Positions 10,598 through 18,840 of a DNA stretch of 64,000 bases are shown here, in pieces. The translations under genes and the position numbers were made by a program. The notes beneath the pieces were generated by a model. That model saw nothing but the letters and a program-made list of their open reading frames with translations, ran no database searches and was not told the origin of the DNA. The stretch's first letter is position 1, and the number at the start of each line of letters is the position of its first letter. The DNA comes from Boswellia sacra (lineage: Eukaryota > Streptophyta > Magnoliopsida > Sapindales > Burseraceae): NCBI GenBank assembly GCA_013180625.2, contig SNVD02007180.1, forward strand, positions 186,001 through 250,000, written 5' to 3'.

Positions 10598-12913
10598 CTA
10601 TAGGTGATTGTGGCTCCCCCGGCTCAGCAATCTCTTCATTTTCTTCCTCCTGATCTGCTTCTGAACTTCGTCTGGTACCTCGTCATTTCTTGTAGCATTT
10701 GGTGTTGGGGTAGAATCTGCAACAATATCTGGGGCACTGCTAGTGGGATTTGTAGATATTGTTGTCTTTTCAGCGTCTTCATATGTTTGGTCTTCGTGAA
10801 ATACGACATCTCTGCTCCGGATGACTTTCTTTTCTTTGGGATCCCATAATCTGTATCCGAATTCTTCATCTCCATAACCGATGAAGATACATGGAACAGT
10901 TCTTGCATCGAGCTTCTGTCTGAGCTCCTTGGATACATGTATGAAGGCTAAACAACCAAACACTTTCAAATGATTATAGGAGGGCTTTTTGTTGGACCAT
11001 ACCTTTTCTGGAATCTCGAAGTTCAGTGGTGCCGATGGTGCTCTGTTGATTAAGTAACAGGCGGTGCGAACTGCCTCCCCCCAGAATGGCTTGGGTAACT
11101 TAGCCAATCTGAGCATGCTTCTGACTCGTTCCATGATGGTTCGATTCATCCCCTCGGCCACTCCATTGTGTTGTGGTGTGCGTGGGATTGTTCTTTCATG
11201 TCGAATGCCATATCTTCGACAGTAGGCATTGAACTCTCTGGAGGTATACTCGCCTCCGTTATCTGATCGAAGGCATTTTAATTTCTTACCCGTTTCACGT
11301 TCTACCATGGCGTGAAACTCCTTGAACTTCTCTAGAACTTCATCCTTCGTCCTGAGGAAATAAACCCACACTTTCCGAGATGCATCATCAATAAAGGTCA
11401 AGAAATACCTTTTACCGCCTAAGGACTCGACTTCAAGAGGTCCGCATACATCACTGTGTACTAGCTCCAACAGCTTTGATTTCTTCACTGATGAGGAGCT
11501 GAATGATACCCTCCGTTGTTTCCCGTACAAACAATAGTCGCAAGGATGAGACGCTGCATCCTTGGAAACAGTGATCAGCTTCTTTTTCTGAAGGGTTGAT
11601 AAACCCTTTTCACCCATGTGACCGAGCCTTTTATGCCACAAATCTAGAGGTACCATGTGCTCTGCTACATGAAGGCTCTCTCCGTTTATCTTTACATGAG
11701 TCCTGTAAAGATTGTCACATAATTTACCTCGAGCAACCACCATGACCCCTTTCAACATCTTCCATGTACCGTTGGTGAAGCAGCTCTCATAACCTTGCTG
11801 ATCAAAGGCTTTTACCGAGAGCAAGTTGAGTCGAAGATCTGGCACATGACGAACGTCTTTCAAAGTTATTTTGCATCCGACGTTCGTTAGGAATTGAATA
11901 TCACCAATTCCCATGATTTTGGCGGTGCTGTTGTTTCCCATCTTCACTATCCCAAAGTCTCCTACTTTGTACGTGGTGAAGATTTCTCTGCAAGGAGTGA
12001 CGTGGCAGGAAGCTGCTGTGTCAATGACCCATTCTACTCCTTGATCTGCTGTGTGAAAGCACGTCTCTTCTGCACAGATGGTTACATCTTCTACCACTGT
12101 AACTCGTGGTTCTTCGTTGCTTTGTGCCTGTGAACTCTCCTGGTTCTGCTTTCGAAGACTGCGACAATTTCTCTTCAAATGTCCCTCTTTGCCACAGTTG
12201 TAGCACTTGTATGTGGGTCTCCGCCCATCTGATGACCTGCCCCTTGATCTGCCTCTGCTTTTGCTTCTACCTCTTCTCCAGTCTTCACCTCGAGACTGTC
12301 TTCCTCGATTCTCTGTGATGTAGGCTTCATCTTGACTGGCGCCTGCATCTTTTCTTCTTGCCTCCTCGTTCATTAAGGCATCCTTAACCATTGATAGGGT
12401 AAGTCTGCCTCCGGGTGCTGAATTACTGATGGAGACCACTAGTGTCTCCCATGAATCTGGAAGGGAACTGAGAAGTAGAAGTGCTTGTTCCTCGTCTCCA
12501 AGCTGTAACTCGACTGCTGTCAACTGATTCACCAAGTTCTGGAACTCACTTGTATGTTCTGCTACAGGAGTTCCGCTCCGCAACTTCAAGTTCACAAGCC
12601 GTCTCATCAGGATGGCTTTGTTCCGTGCTGACTTGGCTTGATACATACTCTCTAATTTTTTCCATAGAGTATATGCATCTGTTTCTTTGGCTACATGGTG
12701 GAAGACACTATGATCGATCCATTGTCTGATCTGACCGATACATTTTCTGTTAATTTTCTTCCACTCTGCCTCTTTTTCTGTCTCAGGTCTCTGCCCTTCA
12801 AATTCTATAGGGTCATATAGATCCTTACAACTAAGGAGATCCTCCATCCTGGGCCTCCATAGTGTGTAATTTGTAGCAGTCAATTTTATCATGGCTCCGG
12901 ATGATTCTTCCAT
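10598..12913 (-). CDS. Copia Gag-protease-integrase polyprotein part
   Basis: A 771-residue open frame on the minus strand starting at the ATG at 12913. Gag (UBN2-type) fills roughly residues 1-230 and is followed by an Arg/Ser-rich linker. A CCHC knuckle (CYNCGKEGHLKRNC) lies at 237-250, a protease site (VIDTAAS) near 298, and the GAG-pre-integrase HxxxxH/CxxC zinc region at about 426-461. The integrase DDE residues are visible as HSD (487), SDNGGEY (551) and the AE of NGVAEGMN (587). The protein packages RNA, cuts the polyprotein and integrates cDNA. The frame ends at 10598 where the homologous reading continues in another frame toward the reverse transcriptase, which marks a single recent lesion. 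Confidence 0.92.
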   Translation of the reverse strand: MEESSGAMIKLTATNYTLWRPRMEDLLSCKDLYDPIEFEGQRPETEKEAEWKKINRKCIGQIRQWIDHSVFHHVAKETDAYTLWKKLESMYQAKSARNKAILMRRLVNLKLRSGTPVAEHTSEFQNLVNQLTAVELQLGDEEQALLLLSSLPDSWETLVVSISNSAPGGRLTLSMVKDALMNEEARRKDAGASQDEAYITENRGRQSRGEDWRRGRSKSRGRSRGRSSDGRRPTYKCYNCGKEGHLKRNCRSLRKQNQESSQAQSNEEPRVTVVEDVTICAEETCFHTADQGVEWVIDTAASCHVTPCREIFTTYKVGDFGIVKMGNNSTAKIMGIGDIQFLTNVGCKITLKDVRHVPDLRLNLLSVKAFDQQGYESCFTNGTWKMLKGVMVVARGKLCDNLYRTHVKINGESLHVAEHMVPLDLWHKRLGHMGEKGLSTLQKKKLITVSKDAASHPCDYCLYGKQRRVSFSSSSVKKSKLLELVHSDVCGPLEVESLGGKRYFLTFIDDASRKVWVYFLRTKDEVLEKFKEFHAMVERETGKKLKCLRSDNGGEYTSREFNAYCRRYGIRHERTIPRTPQHNGVAEGMNRTIMERVRSMLRLAKLPKPFWGEAVRTACYLINRAPSAPLNFEIPEKVWSNKKPSYNHLKVFGCLAFIHVSKELRQKLDARTVPCIFIGYGDEEFGYRLWDPKEKKVIRSRDVVFHEDQTYEDAEKTTISTNPTSSAPDIVADSTPTPNATRNDEVPDEVQKQIRRKKMKRLLSRGSHNHL

Positions 12914-13658
12914 TTTAGAATAATTAATTCACTAAAATGGAAATTGAATTTCAAAAATCCGAGCCCACCGTTACGTCCGGAACGGTCAAATTATGTGGAA
13001 TAGCCTCTTCCGGGGCTCAAAAATTCTTTCTATACAATAAATACTAAGCTTGGAAACTTTAAGGACTAAACTGAAATTTCTTAAGGGCTAAACTGAAATT
13101 TCAGAAACTAAAGGGGGCACAATGTCAATCACCAGAACTACAGGGGCCAAACTGATATTTCCTAGGGACTGAAATGTAAATTTCATAAACTCAGGGGGTC
13201 AAAATGTAATTACCCGGAAATACAGGGGCCAAAATGTAATTTTCCAACGTATTGCTGACGTGGCAACGTGGGGACCACTGTGCTGACGTGGCGGTGACGT
13301 GGCGTGCTGACGTGTCCGGATGACGTAGCGTGCTGACGTGGCAAAAAGGTCGCTGACGTGGCTGATGACGTGGCGATGACGTGGTCGTCTTCTTCCTTGG
13401 AATGGCGCGTGCAGCGCGTGGGGCGAGTGACGCCCACTCGCAGATCAGGTCGGAGGCGCGTGCGGCGCGTGCGGCTTCTCTGGACGTCGGATCGGTCGCC
13501 GGAAAATTGCAGAATGATCAGGACGACGTCACGAACACACTGGACACTTCAAATTCGAAATTCGATGACTTTCCGAAAAATCGAAATTTTCCAGAAACAG
13601 GGGACAAATTTTCTCTGAATTTTTTCTCTCTGTTCTGACGTTCCAGGAGCTCAACGAG
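12914..13658 (-). promoter_or_regulatory. Long untranslated leader of the copia element with repeated motifs
   Basis: This stretch of about 745 bp lies between the primer site and the gag ATG and has no coding frame of interest. Its gag-proximal half (about 13055-13245) is a degenerate tandem array of phrases like GGGGCCAAAATGTAATTT. Its LTR-proximal half holds a TGACGT array listed separately. It would be transcribed into the genomic RNA and lies just downstream of the LTR promoter, so it could carry RNA-packaging or transcriptional control signals. That is inference. Confidence 0.6.
13256..13382 (-). promoter_or_regulatory. Array of nine TGACGT motifs (bZIP-type sites)
   Basis: TGACGT starts at 13256, 13284, 13295, 13308, 13321, 13334, 13354, 13366 and 13377, mostly as TGACGTGGC. 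TGACG is the as-1/TGA-factor core and ACGTGGC resembles the G-box/ABRE core bound by plant bZIP proteins. Nine copies in 127 bp is far above chance. The array is inside the transcribed leader of the young copia element, so a role as a downstream enhancer is a guess. It may also be a simple minisatellite expansion. Confidence 0.6.
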
Positions 13659-13670
13659 GCTCTGATACCA
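13659..13670 (-). other. Primer binding site, initiator-Met tRNA
   Basis: On the minus strand this reads TGGTATCAGAGC, complementary to the 3' end of plant initiator-Met tRNA. It lies two bases inside the 5' LTR end, the standard position for copia elements. Confidence 0.95.
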
Positions 13671-13672
13671 CT

Positions 13673-14020
13673 TGTTGGGGATGCAATGCAAACTCAGAAC
13701 AGAGATTTGGGAGAAAAATTACTTGTATTAACAGAAAATTGATATACAAGAATTTACACAAAAACTCCCCTAAAATTTCTGGAGCTCTCCTGGCTCTCTA
13801 ATTCCTAAACTCTCTGGTTTAGTTCCTCTCTCTAGGATACAAATAACTCTGCAGGACGTCCTCTATTTATAGAGGAGTCTGCATTACAATGTCAATGGGG
13901 TAGGTGAGGTTGGTCACCTAACCTTGCCTACCCTTGGACTTTCCTTTGGTTGGTCACCTACCTCACCAAGGGAGGTGCCAACCTTTGACACAATCACACA
14001 TGGGAGGAACACATTCAACA
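13673..14020 (-). repeat. 5' LTR of the young copia element
   Basis: This 348-bp LTR appears identical to 8531-8878. The TATA-like CTATAAATAG on the minus strand is at 13863-13872. It is followed on the outside by target duplication AGAAT at 14021-14025. Confidence 0.95.
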
Positions 14021-14288
14021 AGAATGACTGATTCATAAATCAGAAGATAAATACCAACCTCCTCAGAATCTAATACGTAGTGGCCTTCTTTTTGAATAGC
14101 TATCCAATCAATTTCAATATTTGGAATGTGAGCAATCTTTGGCCAATCCTTTCCCTTGTTATTTCCGCAATTTTCTGACAATTGGGGACATCCGGAGATA
14201 TACAACCAAGTTAAATGGCACATCGACTCCGGTAGATCCTTCAAATTTGGACAATTGCAAAGAGTGAGATCTTGTAGAGTGGTGAGAA
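14021..14288 (-). pseudogene. NBS-LRR copy A, last LRR fragment
   Basis: On the minus strand this encodes the C-terminal LRR end of a CNL-type resistance protein (CNCPNLKDLPESM, then LYISGCPQLSENCGNN, then DWIAIQKEGHYVLDSEEVG). It matches copy B at 28311-28560 closely. At the position where copy B has lost one base (near 28459), copy A keeps the open frame, so copy A preserves the ancestral reading here. Everything upstream (NB-ARC and most LRRs) is missing. At about 14288 the sequence switches abruptly to 3'-region repeat DNA. The young copia element separates this fragment from its own 3' region. Confidence 0.85.
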
Positions 14289-14461
14289 ATTAAAGGAAAT
14301 AAATTTTGCATGAGAGCTTACCAAATGCAAAATTAAAGGAAAGAAATTAGAAAGTTAATGAAGAGGCAAACTACAGTCAGATCATTTGGGGGAAAAAAAA
14401 AGGCTATTTGATAATTTTTTAATTAATTTACCCAACAAACTATTATAATAGTCGCTTTCGC
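14289..14461. repeat. Mosaic junction of 3'-region and upstream repeat DNA
   Basis: Bases 14296-14370 repeat 8302-8375 (TTTTGCATGAGAGCTTACC phrase), which is NBS-LRR 3'-region DNA. From about 14371 on, the sequence matches 35938-36020 upstream of copy B (AAAGGCTATTTGATAA phrase). This joins two parts that are more than 7 kb apart in copy B and marks a deletion or rearrangement breakpoint. Confidence 0.7.
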
Positions 14462-14790
14462 CACTACTAGAAAACATGGTTTTTACTGCACCTATATACT
14501 GCGGTTCTAAAGAGGCACAGTAAAAGAGTGAAATCTGTGGCGGGCGTGCAACACTTGCAGTAGATACTTATGTTATTTACTGCAAACTTTAAAAACCGCA
14601 GCAAACCGAAACTCCTACTTTTCGTTTAATTCCCCCAATTCCCTCTTTTGATTACCCTAAACTCCTCTCTTCTCCATATTTATTTTATTAATAAAGAAGT
14701 CACCACCACCACCTCCGAGCACCATTCTCCTACTCTTCCTCTCTCTCTCCTCTCGCCCAGCCCCCCTCCACCAGCAAGGCATCGCTGAGT

Positions 14791-14910
14791 TGGTACTTTG
14801 TGGACCTCGAATTTGATTCAAAATTTGAGTTCGCGAGATTGTTAGAGTCGCTGCCTAGGATTTTTGTAGGCAAGAGTGAAGAGTTGAAGAGGATCGTGAA
14901 AGTCAAGATT
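14791..14910 (+). pseudogene. Captured DUF506 (PDDEXK-like) gene fragment
   Basis: The translated stretch (YFVDLEFDSKFEFAR, then LLESLPRIFVGKSEELKRIV) matches the conserved N-terminal part of plant DUF506/PDDEXK_6 proteins as I remember the family: a [YF]VDxxFxxxFExAR block followed by LPxxFVGKxxxLKxIV. A few residues between the two blocks (usually a PT-containing link) are missing. After about 14910 the similarity ends. It lies inside the CACTA element, so it is a captured host fragment. The family function is not well defined. The assignment rests on motif recall only. Confidence 0.6.
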
Positions 14911-17779
14911 CCTTCCCCAACAACAAACTGCCACCAGCCCCCTGCCGTCACTTCGCTTTGGCTTTGCCTCCTTTCTCCTTCTCTTCTCAACACACACATT
15001 CCTGGGGTTTGAATCAAGGGATTTAGGTTTTGTACTATTAGTTAGGGATTTTGGATTTCTGGGTCAGCTTGGTTTGGAATAGTAATTAATAGGTTAGAAT
15101 CAATTATGGCTTTTTGGGTTAATTTTTTGTATTTTTTGGTTGAAATTTTGTGATGGCAGTGTGCTGTTGGGATTTGGTTGTTAATTGGATTTGGATTTGT
15201 GTTAAAGGACGGTAAAGGTGAGCTTTTTTTTGGCTAATTTCTTGTCCTCTCTCTTCTCACTGTTCTCTTAGGAACAAATCCCCTCTCTCGTCTCACTAAT
15301 CTCTTGTTGCCTTTTACGATCTCTAACCCTATTTAGAGGAGTTTCACGTATCGTCTGGTTTATCATTTATGCTGCACGGTTGGATGTGTAACATGACTGT
15401 TAAGTTCCTAAAAACGTACAAGCTGGGTTTTTTCTTGCATGCTTGAGTAGCTTGTAAGCATCTTTTGCAGGTTTCTGGTATTCGACCTTGTAGATCTGAG
15501 TTCTATTGGATTTTCTTTTGATTGCACTTATCTTGCTCCAATTATCCTCGAGAAAGATGGTGATCCCCCCTGCATTTAGTTTTGAGAGCTTCAGGTACTA
15601 CAGTTCCAGCCCAAAAATGAGGAGGTTGCATGGTGCTTTACTCTTAACAAGATTTGATAGAAGCTTGAATTCCTTTTTTGTGAGTGTGGTTGCATTTGGA
15701 AAAGGTTTATGTTGACTTGTTGAGGTTGCTGATGAGTTTGATGGAATGTTACTGCATTCTGGCGAGGAGCAATTACGTTGTAGAGGTTGTGATGAAGATG
15801 AGAAAGCGTTGAGGGAGAAGTAATGATGGCAAGTTTAAGAAGTCTGAGGATGGAGAGGCTTGCTAGGATGAAAATAAGCAAAGGAATAAGTTTTTTTTCC
15901 AGGAATTTTCATCCTCTTAGTTCCTCTGCAATATCTGCTGCAATATTTGTGGCTGATAGGAGAAGCTGGAGGTGAAAAATGAACAATAGGAGTTAGAAGG
16001 GGCCGGCAATAGGGTACTTCAAGGGGCATTTTCTTGTTCGATCTCTCTTCCTAGTACCTCTACAGGCAGTATGATCAATCCTTCTCACAGGTAAATGTGA
16101 CTGTGAGGTATTCCATGACTTAAGTTGTTATTACGTTAACTCTCCTTGGTGATTTCTTGAGTGATCAGTAAGAAATGGATTTTGCTTTTGTTTGAAGTGT
16201 TACATTTCTTCCTTTGAGTTGTTAGCTGGTTACCTAATTGCTGCGGATGCTATATTGCGTTCTAGAAATTAAAAATTTGCCTATGTCTAACCCTTTTTGA
16301 TGAAAGGTTAGTGTTTTAATTAATTGCTGGGATACGCTGGTTGGGTGTGCAACTTTCAATAGGTTGCTTCATTAGTTCATTTTTGTTATTTATATTGTTT
16401 TGGGTTTGTTTGGTAGGTATGAGTGTAGTTGAAGAAGCCTAATTATGAGTAATTGTTGAGTCACTTTCATTTTATTTTGACTTTCTGCATCACCCTCAGC
16501 AAGTAATATCCATGTCAATTTCTGGTAATGATGTCGATTGGGAATTAAGGCTAGTGTATTACATGCCAAAATCTGTTTTGCTTACCTCTGATACCCCCTG
16601 ACCAAAAATCCAATTAATGCAATAGTGTTTTTGAGAATTCAAAAACGAAAAATGAAAATAAATATAATGGTTCTGGGTCAAGGGTCTTGAGCACATGGAC
16701 TGATATCCTACCCTGATACTGCTGTGTGGAATAGTTGATAGAGAAATGTTTTTTTCTGCACCTAATCTATAGTCCTCTTTATTCCCACATAGAGATTCTG
16801 TGAACTAGGTAACTCTGTTAACAGATTAAACTTAATCTGCACATGTCTAATCCGTACCCAAGTCATCTTGTTTACATATTAATGAACAAATAATGAAAAA
16901 GAAAATTGTACTACATTGAGAAGTATGAATACTGGTCTTTACTGATTAGTTATTAGATGAGGTTGAGAGGTTTCGTATAAGAAAGTTCTCATCCAAATGA
17001 ATCTGTTTCATATAAGAATCTAGTCTTTATACTGGTACCCATCTAGCTTGAGTTTCAGGCTACCAGGTCACAGCAACCTAAGTTTGCTACATGACAAAGA
17101 CAGTGCAATGCGATGCATAAATAACAGCCTAAGAGCCCAGTAGGAGAGAACAAGTGAACATTCGTTGTCAGATGGCACTTAATCCCATTCAGATGGTTGC
17201 CCGGTTGCTGATCAGACTAGGCAGATATTTACAGATAACATAGAGCTTTATAGAAACTTCTTTTTGTTAGAACCTAATTGTCACCAGTTGTACTTGAAGA
17301 TGGCTAATGACAGTCCAGCTTACGGGTAACTTCACTAAAAGAATCTCTACTCTCATGGAGAAGTATCATTTGCAGCTTCACAACCAGTGTAATATCTATC
17401 CTTAACATTGTTTTCCTGGTTCAGATTCTAGTTTGCAACCTTCTGTAATCATTGCTTCTAGTTTTGCTACCTGTTACTTAGATGGTTGATGATTGTTGCA
17501 GTAGGAGATTTGGTTATTTACAGGTTAATTATGAAATGTTATTAATGCTACAGTTACATATGTGATCTAATTCTACTTTATGGAATTTTTGGTGTTAAGT
17601 CTAACTCAAAAAAAAAAAAAATCTGCAAACTTGGTGGCAAATTTCTATACATATGTAGGTAAGCATGGCATAGCAACTGACATAAAAAATCTATAACTGT
17701 GTGAATTTGATTTTTTTTTTTAGGGTTGAACTTGTCAGTTGTGGCTTATGCTGGTTATGTGTTTTGTTCTTCAATATAG
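14911..17779 (+). other. Internal CACTA DNA of unknown origin
   Basis: About 2.9 kb with no long frame. Its base composition is more mixed than the AT-rich flanks, with T-rich stretches resembling plant introns and short open stretches (for example 15506-15715). It may hold further captured gene pieces, since the captured fragments on either side are both on the plus strand, but I recognise none. Confidence 0.4.
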
Positions 17780-18242
17780 GTAAGCTTTGTGAACGGGATT
17801 TCTACGATCAACGGTGGCACTCATGTTTGTCGGATTTCCAAACTGAAAGATGCTAACTTTGCTGGGGGGAAGAACTCTGATCAGTGTGCCTTGATTTTGA
17901 CGGAAGGAGATTCAGCCAAGGTTCTTGTAGTGAGTTCTCTTGACTTGTCATGTCGTCCATTGCCCATTTCAGCAGAAATGTAACTTCTTTGGTTTCTATT
18001 TTCAAGTTTAAAGTGTTCTAACAGTACTAAGCTTATAACAGATGGCCGGTTTATCTATTGTGTGTTGGGACCGGTATGGTGTTTTCCTTCTGAGAGGTAA
18101 ATTGCTGAACGTGAAGGAAGCCAACTGCAATCAAGTGACAAATAACAGTGAAATTGGAAGTATCAAGAAGATCCTTGGGCTGAAGCAAAGTGTTGAATAC
18201 AGCAACGTGAAGGCTTTGAGATTGCATATTTTATACTTCTAG
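17780..18242 (+). pseudogene. Captured DNA topoisomerase II fragment, two exons
   Basis: Exon one (17780-17929) follows an acceptor AG and encodes VSFVNGISTINGGTHV fused to KLKDANFAGGKNSDQC and LILTEGDSAK. Exon two (18042-18242), after a GT-AG intron, encodes AGLSIVCWDRYGVF and LLRGKLLNVKEANC before a stop. These are the type IIA topoisomerase transducer end and the Toprim motif EGDSAK, followed by the GRDYYGVFPLRGKLLNVRE region of TOP2. The segment that normally lies between GGTHV and KLEDAN is deleted, and substitutions such as W for R in the conserved block make it nonfunctional. Kept splice sites show capture from genomic DNA, not from mRNA. Confidence 0.85.
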
Positions 18243-18489
18243 ACTTCAATTATTGTTGAGATTGCAAATAAATTAGGTACTCTTATGTTGTATGTGAATG
18301 TATAACTTGTTAATTTATGTGTATGTGAATATACTTTTATGTTGTACTCTTATTTTTTATTGGAATATCATTTTATTGGTTCATGTTTTCATTTGATGAA
18401 TTTTTTAAATTAATTAGACAAAAATAGATTGAAAATATGGTTACAGGCCCGGATTTCATTAAAATTACAAAAGGCTGCCTAAGAGTAGA

Positions 18490-18826
18490 GCTCTTTTTTA
18501 CCACGGGCCAACCAAATGCGGATAATGACTTGGTTGACTTTTTACGGCGGGCTTGGAGCCCGCGGTAAATAATTAAGACTTTTTACGGCGGGCTAAGGCC
18601 CGCGGTAAATACTTTTAACTGCAGGCCGGCCGCCCGCGGTAAAAGAATTCCATTAGATTACGAATGTTTACGGCGGGCAATTAGCCCGCGGTAAAACACT
18701 TTTTACCGCGGGCCAGAACCGCGGTAAAAAGTAAAATGAATTTTTACGGCGCTATTTTATACGGCGGGCTTAAACCACCGTAAAAGGCTTTTTATCGCGG
18801 TTTCGGCCCGCGGTCAAAAGCCTATT
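18490..18826. repeat. Subterminal palindromic repeats of the CACTA element
   Basis: About seven short units, each with TTTTACGGCGGGC facing GCCCGCGGTAAA across a few bases, lie within 350 bp of the right end. The left end has only a few diverged counterparts (TTTACTGC and ACCGCAG phrases, 14480-14600). In CACTA elements such subterminal repeats bind the element-encoded protein, so this is the probable recognition region. Confidence 0.75.
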
Positions 18827-18840
18827 TTCTTGTAGTGCGC

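Larger units (their letters stand above)
8531..14020 (-). mobile_element. Young, nearly intact Ty1/copia LTR retrotransposon
   Basis: Two 348-bp LTRs at 8531-8878 and 13673-14020 look identical by eye, start TG and end CA. They are flanked by a 5-bp target duplication AGAAT (8526-8530 and 14021-14025). Read on the minus strand, the order is 5' LTR, initiator-Met tRNA primer site (13659-13670), a leader of about 750 bp, gag-protease-integrase (12913-10598), reverse transcriptase-RNase H (10424-8925), polypurine tract and 3' LTR. The only obvious coding damage is one frame change near 10650. It sits in the 3' intron or UTR region of NBS-LRR copy A. The unoccupied paralogous site is at 28301-28320. 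Confidence 0.95.
14462..18837. mobile_element. CACTA-type DNA transposon with captured gene fragments
   Basis: The element is 4376 bp. The left end reads CACTACTAGAAAA and the right end, inverted, reads CACTACAAGAAAA. The imperfect inverted repeats extend to about 28 bp (14462-14489 and 18810-18837). It is flanked by a 3-bp target duplication CGC (14459-14461 and 18838-18840), as expected for En/Spm-CACTA elements. The unoccupied site is seen at 36134-36136. No transposase was recognised, so it is nonautonomous. Inside it are a DUF506-like fragment and two topoisomerase II exons on the plus strand. The right end holds a dense array of short palindromic repeats. Confidence 0.92.

Noticed and set aside
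8987..12729. Plus-strand open frames across the young copia element
   Set aside because: They are the reverse strand of strongly coding gag-pol and have no motifs of their own.
15506..16029. Short frames in the middle of the CACTA element
   Set aside because: They may be captured DNA, but no motif or family could be named, so they are covered by the internal-region entry only.
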